This document shows, one piece after another, positions 35,649 through 47,093 of a stretch of 64,000 nucleotides of DNA. A program made the translations under genes and the position numbers. The first letter of the stretch is position 1. Each line of letters starts with the position of its first letter. Under the pieces are notes generated by a model. It saw only the letters and a list, made by a program, of their open reading frames with translations, had not been told where the DNA came from and ran no database searches. This stretch comes from Heterotrichella gracilis. Lineage: Eukaryota > Sar > Xanthophyceae > Tribonematales > Xanthonemataceae. Location: the NCBI GenBank assembly GCA_032358255.1, contig JAULBX010025209.1, positions 1-64,000 of the forward strand. Reading direction: 5' to 3'.

Positions 35649-38600
35649 TTGGCTGCAGATCACATTTGGGGCTTGGCATGCCATTGCTGTGGGGTCTCGC
35701 TGTGCATCAGCTGTAAGCGGGTAGCCATTTCGCTCCGCCGCACCACAAAGTTATTGCTTGCAGCGACAGCTGGCTGGCAGCGCCATTGCAGCCAAGCCAC
35801 CGGCTGTGTCCTGCCTTCGCAACCCCTCACATTGGCCTCTGGCATTCGTGCATTGCACAGCTTGCGGACCATGGCAGCAACACTAGAGCGGCCAGCTGCA
35901 TCGCCAGCCAACGCCTTCCAGCACCGAAAGCTGAGCATTTTGTCACCTGTTCCATCGGATATTGACATTGCCCAGGCTGCTAAGCCTCGACCCATTGCCG
36001 AGATCGCATCCCAGTTGGGTCTCACAGAGGACGACTACGATCTGTATGGGAAGCTGAAAGCCAAGGTATTGAGCCGTTGCCAATGATATAAAACTCAAGT
36101 GTCCCAATGGGGCTTGTATTGCTTCTAGTGTATCGAAAGATATTGGTTTTGAGGCCAGCTAGGCTCGACGCCACACGCATGGCGTTCGAAAAGTGTTAAT
36201 GTCACAATAGCTTTGCACACCAACTGCTACCGTATAAGCAACTGTGAAGAGTGAAATGCACACGTTGTGCGGTAATGCTTGCTTCCGAAACCCCAGCATT
36301 GCCCTGCGACACACCCAGACCCTGGTGGTAACAATCCTACTATGTTCATGCCACACACACACCCCACACGTGCCTCTCATTGTCTCTCCAGGTGAAGCTG
36401 TCAGTGGGTGAGAGGCTGAAGGACGGCCCCAGTGGAAAGTATGGTACGTATGCTCCAGCCGTACTGCCCCCAGGGTAGGCACACACGCTCAAGGGACCAG
36501 CTTTCATGACACACCACACATTGGGTCCTGTGTACGCATACTGTGATGTTATTTTTCGGGGCGCTGGTCTTTGCTGGCAAATCTCCAGTGCCACAGCTAA
36601 AGAGCACACAATGCACACCTGCTGCTCCACGTTTGCGGTTCACCACTCACTTCCCGAATACTGCACCAGTGCCGACCAACCCTGAGTACCCACCTCACCC
36701 ACTCCACCACCCCACCACCACCACCACCACCACCCACCCACCGCACGCCGCCGTTCCCTCCCCTGCAGTCGTGGTTGCCGGCATCACCCCCACCCCCCTT
36801 GGCGAGGGCAAGTCCACCACCACAGTAGGGCTGTGCCAGGCCCTGGGTGCACACCTGGGCCAAAAGGTGCTGACCTGCGTGCGCCAGCCCAGCCAGGGAC
36901 CCACCTTTGGCATCAAGGGGGGCGCAGCAGGCGGAGGGTACAGCCAGGTGAGCGGCCCTCGATTTGGGTTTTGTGTGGGCAACTGGTAGGGTTTTCTGTG
37001 GTCATGGTAGCTAGCTTTGCACAGGGCTGTATAAATACATTGTAAAACCCTACTGCCAAACCCTAACGTGGTTGCATCTCCCCACCCCAAGGTAGTGCCT
37101 TTTGAAGGGCTTAACCTGCCCATGACGGGGGAGAACCCTAAACCCTAAATCTAAGCCCTACTGCTAAACCCTAATACATAAACCCTGATGTGGTTCCATC
37201 CCAGGTGGTGCCCATGGAGGAGTTCAACCTGCACATGACGGGGGATATCCACGCCATCACCGCGGCTAACAACCTGCTGGCCGCAGCAATCGATGCGCGC
37301 ATGTTCCACGAGGCCACGCAGGTGGGTGGTGGGGGTCAGCAGCCAGCTGGGTGCCTGGGATAAAATACCGTACTTGGCAGGGAGTGAGTTTAAAGCGGCA
37401 ATTTTTCATTTGTTTCCAATTCCATCTTGTTTCCGTCCATTCTATCTTACTTGCACAGCGATGGCGCCCTATTCAACCGACTGTGGCCTGCTGACAAGGA
37501 TATAAACTTGAAGGATGATTGGCCAAGCTCAGAAATATGGTCTATACCAAGTCCCAAACCCTAAACATAATCCCTTGCACCCCAGACCTAAAACCCTAAT
37601 GCCAACTCCGCGCATTCGATGCTATATGCAGAGCGATGGCGCCTTGTTCAACCGCCTGTGCCCCGCCGACAAGGACGGCAAGCGCTCCTTTGCACCAGTC
37701 ATGCGTACCCGATTGGCCAAGCTGGGGATCGACAAGACCGACCCTGATGAGCTGACAGATGAGGAGAAGGGTAAATTTGCACGATTGGACATCGATCCCG
37801 AGTCGATCACCTGGCGCCGGGTGATGGACACCAACGATCGCTTTCTGCGGGTGATCACTGTTGGCCAGGTGGGTGTAAAAAAAATCATATGCACGATTAC
37901 ACATACAATCAGGAGTGTTGGATTACAAGATATACAGGGGGCATTTTATGGTGATTATAATTGGCCAAGTGGGGGGGAATGCATGAGTAACATGCTGCAT
38001 GGGCAACTCAAAACCCCGCACCATACACCTACCCCTAAAATACATAATCCTTACGCAGGGTGTCCCGGGGGCAGGGTTTGAAAAAGCTGTGGTTGGTGCT
38101 GCCATGGCCATACTAGCCCCTGCACACCACCACACACCCACATGCACATGCAGACGGCGTCAAGTATTACTTCCTCGCTTGAATTTGACTTCCCCACTGG
38201 TAAATCCAATTTAAATATAAACTCATCTAAACTAACCTATCTACTTTAAATCATCCATTTAAATCGAATTTTATCTGATTTGATTCCATGTATCCATTTT
38301 GCAGGGTCCCCAGGAGAAGGGCATGACCCGGGAGACTGGGTTTGACATTGCTGTTGCCAGTGAGGTCATGGCCATCCTGGCGCTGACCACCAGCCTGAGG
38401 GACATGCGGGACAGGCTGGGGCGCATCGTGGTGGGGAACAGCAAAGCAGGTGGGAGTGGTTTGGATAGGGTTTGTGAGCAGGATCCTAAGTCCACAGACA
38501 CAGGGGATGGGGTGGAGATGAGGGAGTGAGTGCCTGTGCAGATGGGATATGGGGTGTGTGTGTTGGTGGGGAGCAGCAGAGCATGTTGGGAATGCGGGCG

Positions 38601-41600
38601 GAGATGTGGACCTTAAAATATACCCCTGTGGTGCACATAGACACCTTTCACATCTCTAACACCAAACCTGATACAAACCCTAATGCTAACCCCAACTCCT
38701 TGTCCTGTTAGGCGACCCTGTCACCGCTGATGACCTCGGGATTGGTGGAGCTCTGACTGTTCTCATGAAGGATGGCATCGAGCCAACCCTAATGCAAACC
38801 CTAGAGGATACTAGCATGTCCGCCTTGCACAAAACAGCGTCCGTGAGTGCACACAACGAACCCTCCCTAAATATCTTTTCATTAACATTTTCAGGAGACC
38901 CCGTCACTGCTGATGACCTCGGCATTGGTGGAGCTCTGACAGTCCTCATGAAGGATGCCATCGAGCCAACCCTAATGCAGACCCTAGAGGACACCCCAGT
39001 GCTGGTGCATGCGGGCCCCTTTGCCAACATCGCGCATGGCAACTCCTCCATCGTGGCTGACCAGATTGGGCTGAAGCTGGTGGGGCAGGAGGGCTACGTG
39101 GTGACCGAGGTAGGGTTTTGGTAGAGGGTTTTGGTATAGGGTTTTGGTGTAGGGTTTTGCCTGAGATGTTGCGGACCAGATTGGGCTGAAGCTGGTGGGG
39201 CAGGAGGGCTACGTGGTGACCGAGGTAGGGTTTTGGTATAGGGTTTTGGTGTAGGGTTTTGCCTGAGATGTTGCGGACCAGATTGGGCTGAAGCTGGAGG
39301 GCCCACATGTGGTGACCGGGGCGGGTGGGTGGGATCAGGGGTAAGGATTCAGGTGTATTGACAGGTGATGGTTGGTCATTGGAATCTGTCGTTGTTGTGC
39401 AACACCTTGAAGCCTCACGCCCCCTTTCTGTTTGTCCCAGGCTGGATTTGGCGCAGACATTGGGCTGGAGAAATTCATGAACATCAAGTGCCGGACCAGC
39501 GGACTCACACCGGACTGTGCAGTCATCGTGGCAACAGGTGAGGAAAGGGCTTAGGGTTTGCGTGTCCAGTGTAGGTCCAGTGTAGGTGTACAAACGTGAG
39601 GGAGGTGTCGGGCTGATGGGAAACCCTATGAGAAATCCCGCGCGGAAAGAGGCTGGAATCAAACTTGTTGCAAATATGGAATCTCTTGGAAATCTCCTCA
39701 GTTGTCATCCATGTTTACTGCATGCGGTGATGGAGAGGTTTTTCTGAAGCTGAGCCATCTGCACAGTCATCATAAAGCTGTACAATGGAAACCCTAATAA
39801 TGACAGGAGAAGTGACACATTAATTAAGCAATTATCCTATCAACTGTTTGCCTGCAGTTCGAGCGCTCAAGATGCATGGGGGCGGCCCTGCCGTGGTGGC
39901 CGGCAAGCCCCTGGACCACGCCTACAAGACCGAGAACCTGGACCTGGTTGCCCAGGGGTGCGCCAACCTGTCCCGCCACATCGCCAACACGCGCCAATAC
40001 GGGGTGCCGGTGGTGGTTGCAATCAACCGCTTTGCATCGGACACGGATGCTGAGCTGGAGGTGGTGCGGGAGCAGGCAATGGCGGCAGGTGGGTAGCTAG
40101 TGGGGTGGGGGGAGTCAATGTACCCTGAGATACTACTTTTTGGATGCAAACTCCCAACCAAAACCCTAATTAAAGCCCTGGGCAAAATCCACATGCAGTA
40201 GGCGCCGCTGTTGCTGGTGTGAGGGAGCATTATAGTCATGGGGGCGCAGGGACGGTGAACCTGGGGAGGGCAGTCGTCAGTTTGCCTAAAACCCTGGCAC
40301 ATCCCTGGGCAATCTCTGGCAAAATACTCAAGCCTGTGGGACACAAACCCTACCAGAACCCTTAGCAACACCATGCGCTACGCAGGCGCCACCGACGCCG
40401 TTGTGTGTGCGCATCACGGCCAGGGGGGCGCAGGGGCGGTGGACCTGGGGAGGGCGGTGGTCAAGGCCTGCGCCACCCCCTCACAATTCAAGTTCCTCTA
40501 CCCCCTGGACATCCCAATCAAGGTGGGTGTGAGGTTTGGGGTTCAAGGATTGGATGCCCCTTGGTTGCAACCCTACATCATGAACATTATAAATACATGA
40601 GGATATTAATCTCTGCTTTTCTACCTCCTCCTCTGTAGCAGTGTCTGTAACCAGCGCCAGTCGAAGGGCAGGTTGGGAACGCATCTGCTTTTGTGTTGTG
40701 ACTTTCCACATGAGTTCACAGTTGGTGGCGGCGGTGATCACGAGCAGGGTTATGCGCACCAAAGGGATACTGGGCCTCCATCTTTTACGGCTGGATAAGC
40801 AAAATATCTGGGAAACCTGGGGAATTTACAAATCCTGGGGACCCTCCCGACAAAGATCAAGTTGTACATTCTGCCTTGCATCTGACATGGTGCGGCAACT
40901 CCTACCATTTCGAAATCATATTGGCACCCAAACAAAACCCCAACCCCTCGAACCACCGCAGGCCAAAATTGAGGCGATCGCCAAGCTGATGTACCGCGCC
41001 GACGCAGTGGAGTACCTGCCCCAAGCAGAGGCCAAGATCGAGCTCTACACGCGCCTGGGATATACCACGCTGCCCATCTGCATGGCCAAGACGCAGTACT
41101 CCTTCACGCACAACCCGGCCCTCAAGGGTGCACCTGAGGGCTTTGTGCTGCCCATCCGGGATGTGCGGGCCAGCGTTGGGGCGGGGTTTTTGTACCCGCT
41201 GGTTGGCGATATGAACACCATGCCGGGGCTGCCCACGCGGCCGTGCTTCTACGAGGTGCGTGGGGAAACCCTTGGGTAGGGATTGGAGGTTTAGACTTTG
41301 GGGTACAGGGTGCAGCAGTCCATAATCTGGCTCTGAAGGGGGTGCATGAGGATTTGTGCTGCCCATCCGGGATACGCATGCCAGCGTTGGGGCAGGATTT
41401 ATGTACCCGCTGGTCCAACGCGCCTGTTCAAGGACAGCCTGCGTAGATATTTATTATTTATTTATTTATTTATTTTTGTGCCCGCTGGTTGGGGTGTAGG
41501 ACATCTTGTAAGAATGACATGTGTTCCAGCAATCAGCCAGAGATATGCAATGGCCATGCATGTCCTTCTTCATCCTCCCCGGCCCCTCCCTCCCCTGGAG

Positions 41601-41674
41601 TTAACCCATACACCCCTCCTTGCGTGCAGATTGACTTGGATCCCGAAACTGGCAAGGTCCTGGGGCTGTCGTGA
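35649..41674 (+). CDS. FTHFS: Formate-tetrahydrofolate ligase (10-formyl-THF synthetase)
   Basis: ATP-dependent ligase: formate + THF to 10-formyl-THF, feeding purine synthesis and initiator Met-tRNA formylation. Twelve exons: 35649-36065, 36392-36443, 36769-36947, 37205-37321, 37632-37868, 38305-38449, 38895-39109, 39441-39537, 39858-40088, 40386-40522, 40962-41255, 41630-41674; all in phase. Hallmarks: [15 protein letters not shown], the P-loop [106 protein letters not shown]-type [30 protein letters not shown], end GKVLGLS. From the first ATG it is 721 residues with a 74-residue presequence rich in Arg, Cys, Ala and Ser; from the ATG at 35871 it is 647, close to plant cytosolic enzymes. 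Seven of its exon borders have relic copies in introns or the 3' flank. Confidence 0.97.
37088..37130 (+). repeat. Relic copy of the FTHFS exon 4 5' end
   Basis: Acceptor plus [13 protein letters not shown], about 115 bp before the functional [14 protein letters not shown] (37205). The two are separated by CCCTAAACCCTAAA-rich sequence (37132-37190). Confidence 0.85.
37132..37190. repeat. CCCTAAA-rich filler between duplicated FTHFS exon ends
   Basis: Five AACCCTAA/AACCCTGA-type words within 60 bp, lying exactly between the relic and functional 5' ends of exon 4. Confidence 0.8.
37455..37500 (+). repeat. Relic copy of the FTHFS exon 5 5' end
   Basis: GCGATGGCGCCCTATTCAAC and following bases copy the start of the exon at 37632 ([16 protein letters not shown]) with its CAG acceptor. 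The copy stops at the equivalent of DKD. Confidence 0.85.
38709..38994 (+). repeat. Duplicated FTHFS exon 7 5' half
   Basis: 38712-38815 encodes [20 protein letters not shown] and continues [10 protein letters not shown] in frame, nearly identical to 38895-38994. The first copy has its own acceptor (TGTTAG) but no matching donor, and lacks the PVLVHAGPF continuation, so the second is taken as functional. Confidence 0.88.
39160..39320 (+). repeat. Two relic copies of the FTHFS exon 7 3' end
   Basis: The [17 protein letters not shown] segment with donor GTAGGGTTTTGGT recurs at 39167-39231 and, more decayed, at 39270-39317. The functional copy ends at 39109. The unit, about 104 bp, carries GTAGGGTTTTGG words. 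Confidence 0.88.
40199..40280 (+). repeat. Relic copy of the FTHFS exon 10 5' end
   Basis: GGCGCCGC...GTCATGGGGGCGCAGGGACGGTGAACCTGG-type sequence copies the exon at 40386. An in-frame TGA (about 40220) shows that it is non-functional. Confidence 0.82.
41315..41430 (+). repeat. Relic copy of part of FTHFS exon 11
   Basis: Copies the region coding [20 protein letters not shown] and on to FLYPLV, with deletions, about 210 bp downstream of the original in the last intron. Confidence 0.82.
41449..41478. repeat. (TTTA)n microsatellite
   Basis: A near-perfect ATTT run in the last FTHFS intron. Confidence 0.85.
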
Positions 41675-41694
41675 GGGGAGCTGGCGTAAACCCC

Positions 41695-41760
41695 AGCTTG
41701 GGGTTTTCCGGTGGGGATCTCAATACTGGCAAGGTCCTGGGGCTGTGAGGGGTGCTGGCG
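41695..41760 (+). repeat. Copy of the FTHFS 3' coding end beyond the stop
   Basis: CTGGCAAGGTCCTGGGGCTG and its flank recur after the true stop (41674), so the 3' UTR carries a duplicate of the last codons. AAACCCCAGCTTGG-type words are repeated three times to 41830. Confidence 0.8.
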
Positions 41761-41839
41761 ATTTCACAAACCCCAGCTTGGAGTTCCCTGCTTCCTGCAG
41801 GAGATGGCTGCGTCACACACCCTAGCTTAGGGTTTCCGG

Positions 41840-42845
41840 TTAGAGCAAGCTGCGTTGGAGCTTACACAGCGAGGGGAGATGTTTTTGGGCTTGTCTGCAA
41901 GCATAAGGCTGGCGGGTTCACCTTAGTGTGAGGAATTGCGCTAGTGTTGTAGCTTAGTGAAGGGTATTCTGCTGGCGATGTACCCTGGTGTACGGAATTT
42001 TTGGATTTGTACTGTTTTTGCTTTTTCATGGCACAGCCGTGACCCTGATTATGGTCACAAAAGCATTCGATGGGCCTTCAGTTCCACCAAGGAAGAGCAC
42101 TGGTGTGAGCCTTTTGGCTTGTGCCACAAGTAAGGCTCCTAGGATTTTGACTACAACAAACTTTTATTGCCATGCGTCTCTTTTCGCATGCACATGTACG
42201 CCAAGCGATGGACCCCATAGTGCAGTTATCACTTGATCAACACACGAACGAATAATGGTTCGGACATCTCCAGGCACGTTGGATTACATTGAGTGGTGTT
42301 ACTGTAACAGTGAAAGGCCGACAACGGCATATTTTCTAGGGTGGATATACAACAGCAATCATTGAATTTCAAAAAATCATTCGTAATTATGATTATCACC
42401 AGTTGTGAATGTCAAGCACCCTTGTAACCCGGCGGGGCCCGCAGTAGTACATAATATGTGTTAGCAATACATCATAAAATTATGTAGTTTAAAACAGATG
42501 AATTCATCAATAAAGGTATTTACTGACTCAGAGCCATGCCATGTCTGTTGCCAATGAGCTGCTGAAGGTTTCTGGACATCATGAAGATCAGCAATTGTAA
42601 TGCAATTCCTACACTAACAATGAAGTATCATAAATTATTACATTAAATGTTGCTCAAAAAGCCTTTGCGGCGGGTTGGTTGGATCATCCTGGTGCAACAA
42701 CAATGTCACGGTGCATGCACTGCATGGTCCAACTATTATAGGGAATCATGGAGCCTCCAGTGCGCACTGGGAGAATACTTTTTTGCTCATGGGATTCCAC
42801 TTGTGTATGAATATCACTGTGACAGTATAGCATGTGAAACCTTTG
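41840..42845. other. Convergent spacer between FTHFS and the U-box gene
   Basis: Both flanking genes end here, so this holds two 3' UTRs. TGTAA words occur at about 42306, 42424 and 42596. Nothing coding is recognised. Confidence 0.5.
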
Positions 42846-42848
42846 CTT

Positions 42849-45402
42849 TCAGATGACCTTGCAAGGCCTGAGATTGTAGCCACTGCTGCTGCCCGTGGCA
42901 CGGCGCCGCCGCTTGCACGCAGGCTGGAGCTCCTCGAGGGCCCATGCCGCCACCCTCCTGCACCCAATGGATGGCCCGCTTCCGCCGCGCCTCCCGGTTA
43001 TCGATTGCAGCCCAGGCAGTGCGCCTGCATCAATCACTGCGTCTTGGCGCTCAGCACTCCCTGAACACATCGTGCCCAGTGCTTGTGCTGCCAGCCCCTG
43101 CACCAAATCACTGCTGCTGCCCAGCAATGCGACAAGAGCTGGTAGGGCCCCAGCTTCCACAGCAGCATCGCTCCGCGTGCCTGACCCTGTCACAACCTCC
43201 TCCAGTGCAAAAGCAGCATGTGCAAGCAGCCGCTCAGAGCTTGGGTCAGAGTGATTGCCGTTCCTTTCTGTGTCCAGGGTTGTGGACAGCAGGCCCACCA
43301 GCAATGGTACAACCCCTTCAGCCACAGCAGCATCCTTGTGCAGGTTGTGCCAGGCCACAATTTTTGCCAACGCCAGTGCCGCTGCCTCCTGAACGCATGC
43401 GTTGCTACTGCCCAGTGCCTGAACCAGCGCTGGCAGCGCCCCAGCGCCCACCACTGCTTCCCTGCGCCGATTGTTTGGATGGTTGTGAGGGTCTGAAGCG
43501 ATGTTTCCCAATGCAATTGCTGCCTCTTGTGGTGGATGGGGCTCATTGTCTGGACGAGGCCCGTTGTCCAGCACTCCTGCTGAAGGGTCCTGGTTGCTGT
43601 CTTTCAGTAACTGGATCAAAGCAGGCACTGCCCCAGCCGCAACCAAGGCATCCCTGTGCGCATTGCTGCCATTTGAAGTGAAGCGTATGAGCCGTGCTGC
43701 AGGGGCAAGGCAATCCATATCATGGCTGTCATTCAGGAGTCGAACCAGGTATGGTAGGCCTGCACCAGATGTAATGGCATTTGTGATTTGGTCCCTTCGA
43801 TGTGAAGATATCGTTGCGGCAACCGCAATGTAAAACACAATGTTGTCTGCCATATCCTCCATCTGTCCACCAGGAGCTGTTTGTGCCAGTAGCTGCATCC
43901 AGGCATCCAACCCACCGGCAGCCACAAACGCATTGAACCGGTGTTCACCCTGCGCATCATCCTCTGTATCCAGAGTCAACCTCCCCAGCACAGACGCTGC
44001 TGCTACTTGCCAAGCATGGTTGCTGCTGCTGAGCACTGATACCAATGATGTGATTACTGGCACAAACCCAGCAGCCACCAGCTGTTCCATGTAGTGAGGA
44101 CAACCTGCTACTATCTTGGAGACTGCAAAAAGCAGCTGCTCCCTTCACATCTGCTTCATGGGAGTGGAGTAGGGTGGCCAGGATTGGCAGAATCCCCAGA
44201 TCCACTGCAGCATCCCTGTGTCCGGTTGAATGGCTGATACAGCCCAGAATGATGCCCACATTCAATACGCACTGGTCATTGCTGTGTTGAAGTAACTCGA
44301 TTAGGACTGACAGGGCTCCAGCGGCGACCATCTCATCCGCACCAGCAAGCATGGCGTCTGTGTAGCTTGCACTGTCTTCTGTTGCCATGCGCGAGCACAT
44401 CATATGCAGTGTAAAGGCAATCATGTGGCGGAAATGGTCCAAAATGATTCCGCTTGTGTCCAGTAGCTGCACCAGCAGCGCCACCGCACCAGGACATGCT
44501 ATCAACGTGATTCTATTCTGCCCAGGGTCTTCACGCATCCATTCAGCCAGTGCCAGTGCAGCTTCAACCTGATACTCCTCATCTCCATCCTGCATGCTCC
44601 GCCTGATACTGTCCACCACAGTGCCCAAGCTGCCCTCTGCAAGTAGTTGGCGCGGCTGACATGGGGTTTGTGCTGCCAAATCTGCCAGTGGCTTGTCCTG
44701 CACAGGATTGCACATATTGCAGTCAGTGTCACGTTTGTGTAAAAACCGTCCAGTGGCATGTCAGTATGTAGTATAGGATTCAGCGGTGTTGTTTGCTGGC
44801 AAGGCTAGGAGGATTCGCAATGGAATCTTGTACAGATCCTGAACAGTAATCGACATGTGCACATGATCACCCATGGCACTAAGTCACCCACACTGGCTGG
44901 CATTTCACATCTGGCACCTCACACAACCCCAAATACTTTTCTTCACTGAATCATACTTCTTGATGCTATATGTTGCTTTGCTTTGCAGTATGCCTGAGAC
45001 ACATGCGTGCTGTACATGAGTTCAACCGCAGTGCGTGTGACGTGTAGTACCAGGCATGTGGGTAGGAGCATATATCACCTTGTCACTGTTGATAGGCAAC
45101 CCATTGCTAGTCAACCACTGATGGCATATGGAACGCAGCGCCCAGTTGGTGATGAGCACTGCTGGGTTCACTCGGCTTTGAGACAGCGGGCAGGTGGGTG
45201 GTGGGTGGGTGGCAAACCACTCCATGATGGCGCTGCGCTCAAAGGTGTGGCCTGCCTCCAACATGACTGGGTCATGCATGACGGCCATGGTGATGGGGCA
45301 GAGGCAGCAGGAAGGAGGCTCCTGGCTGTCTGCCATCCTCCCAGGAAGGGCCTTCTGGTCTGCTGGGCTTGACCCCTGGCTGGCTTCTCCCTGCAGAAGC
45401 AC
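42849..45402 (-). CDS. U-box / armadillo-repeat E3 ubiquitin ligase, frame-broken as sequenced
   Basis: Plant U-box (PUB-ARM)-like protein. The 5' exon (45402-45078) encodes a complete U-box: CCLCPITMAVMHDPVMLEAG, HTFERSAIMEWF, PTCPLSQSRV, NWALRSICHQWL. The first ATG in this exon is at 45336 (MADSQEPPSCC); an upstream exon may exist. It splices in phase to 44697-42849, which carries about 11-12 armadillo units (VAAGAVPALIQLLKDS, VGAGALPALVQALGSS, VEAGALPALVALLGSS) and a C-terminal basic patch KRRRR. The U-box recruits E2-ubiquitin and the ARM solenoid binds substrates. The reading frame shifts once at a five-base A run (44127-44131): removing one base restores AAAFAVSKIVAGC. This is either a sequencing or assembly slip, or a true break. 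Confidence 0.85.
44127..44131 (-). other. One-base frame shift in an A5 homopolymer
   Basis: On the coding strand GCTGCTTTTTGCAG; with four T rather than five, the armadillo frame upstream (HEADVKGAAAF) continues directly into the frame downstream (AVSKIVAGCPHYMEQLVAAG). Both sides are otherwise open for hundreds of codons. Confidence 0.85.
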
Positions 45403-45409
45403 TGCTGCG

Positions 45410-46700
45410 ATGTAAAATAATTACTGTCACAGTGACACCTGCATGGTCTTTAAGATTCTGACTGCAGTGTTATCCTAGGCTTCTGGCATTGTGCAGCTTG
45501 GCAAGCCCTGTGTTCAGTCATGAGAGACTCCGAGTCCTGGCCCAGTGGGGTCCATTTCATGCATGTTCAACAGGCACTTTTGATAAGTTACACTGCATTG
45601 GGATGATACCCATACAAAGGTCGCAGATATCTGACTCTGCATGGTACTGCTTCAAGCAAGTAAAGAGAAGCCTAAAGAGGCTCTGCATACTATGCTACCA
45701 ACCTACCGAATACTCAAAAGGCTTTATAATTCCGGCCCACTCCAGCCTCCAGACGTCTTAGAACCCGTTGACCATCAAGTAACAGTCGAAGAGGGTGAGT
45801 TGCTGAGGAAAATATCTGTGTACTTGAAGTTTTGATGCTCGTTCAACTGCCAGTGTGACGGTCACCTGAGAGAGTTCCGACAAAATTTTGTCCACTGTGA
45901 CAGTGTGATTAAAGTTGCCCACTTGGCCAGGTGCTGGGTCGTGAAATGAGAGTCTACTGTTCAATCTGATCGGACCAACTTTAAACCAAGCCTTTACTGG
46001 TATGGTAGTATGGTACAGTTGTGGGACTGGGACATTTTGGCCCTGAGGGTCGTAAACTCAAGTGACAGAATTATTATAGTGTCGCATTTTTTTTGAAATT
46101 CTGCAAAATTTCTGAGGGGGTGTTTCTCTCGGAAGGCAGTAAAATGTATTAAGTATATAATTTATCATGATATCTAACAACAAACAGGTCAACTAGATCA
46201 AAGAGTTCCTAGCTGCATCAGGAGTGGGATCTGATTAACATGCATGAATAGGCGTGGCCATCTTGGTTGATACCTATGCCATTTTTGAAGCCATGCAGGT
46301 GCGATAAATCAAACTTTGCTGACTGAAAGTTTTGCGATGAAGCCTTGAGCATCGACAACCACAGTTTGCAATGCAGCTCATTAACAAGTGTACTGAGCAT
46401 CATGATGAACAAACAATCCACGGTGGACCCACTGGGACATAAATTCAAATGCCGGGGGCCCACATTGATGCTGCCAGCAGGCCCCATGAATGCTGGCGTC
46501 CATTACCAATCGGCTCAAAAATGCAACAATTCAGATGCACATGGTCCACGTGTTGATGTAGCCAATGCCCAATGTATAATACATGCATTGCAATAGGGCA
46601 AGCCACACACCGAACCATGAACGCCGTCCAATTGATAATCAGTCTCATCAGGCTGTAGCCTCATGGTATACGTTCATGGGCTGATCGTTCAACGCAGTAC
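45410..46700. other. Spacer upstream of the U-box gene
   Basis: No supported gene. It must contain the U-box gene promoter, on the minus strand near 45410-45600. Confidence 0.45.
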
Positions 46701-46719
46701 TACCTAAGCTAGCTTCTAA

Positions 46720-47020
46720 CCTGCCAGAGGAATATTTCTGATAATCTCCCTCTGGCCATGTGCACAGTCTGCATGATGCACGCCCCTTCTTCCCTGATCA
46801 TCACCCTGTCACCCACCCCTTGCAGCTGCACCGCAGACAAATAAAACATAGCAATCTGGGTGCGCATACAGAAATTGGGTTTGCGGAATAACTCCCCTCC
46901 TCCACCCCCACTCAACACCTATCATCCTCCCTTTCGATCTGCTGTTGTGCTGCCACCTGGCAGCTCGCCACCCACACCCGCAGGGCAGCAGTCATGCGCA
47001 CAGCGATACCATGACTCCCT
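46720..47020 (-). repeat. Two relic copies of the BORCS5-like 3' exon downstream of its stop
   Basis: 46930-47010 repeats the CTGCTG-GTCGCC-CCTGGCAGCTCGCCACAC-CCGCAGGGCAGC block of 47185-47235. About 46785-46830 repeats the AGCTGCA...GGGTGATAGGG part again. They lie beyond the stop codon at 47094. Confidence 0.75.
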
Positions 47021-47093
47021 CCCTTGGTCGCCAGCATATCAACACCCCAGTTGTGCTGCGCCCATAATCAACGAGGCAATGGGTGAATACCCA

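Noticed and set aside
36700-36745. CACC-rich run as a regulatory element
   Set aside because: It lies in the polypyrimidine-rich end of a formate-THF ligase intron just before an acceptor; simple-sequence intron tail is enough explanation.
42944-43681. 245-codon plus-strand frame
   Set aside because: It is antisense to the armadillo repeats of the U-box gene; periodic composition explains its openness.
46345-46596. Short plus-strand frame of 83 codons in the spacer
   Set aside because: No domain, no splice partners and no similarity to neighbours.
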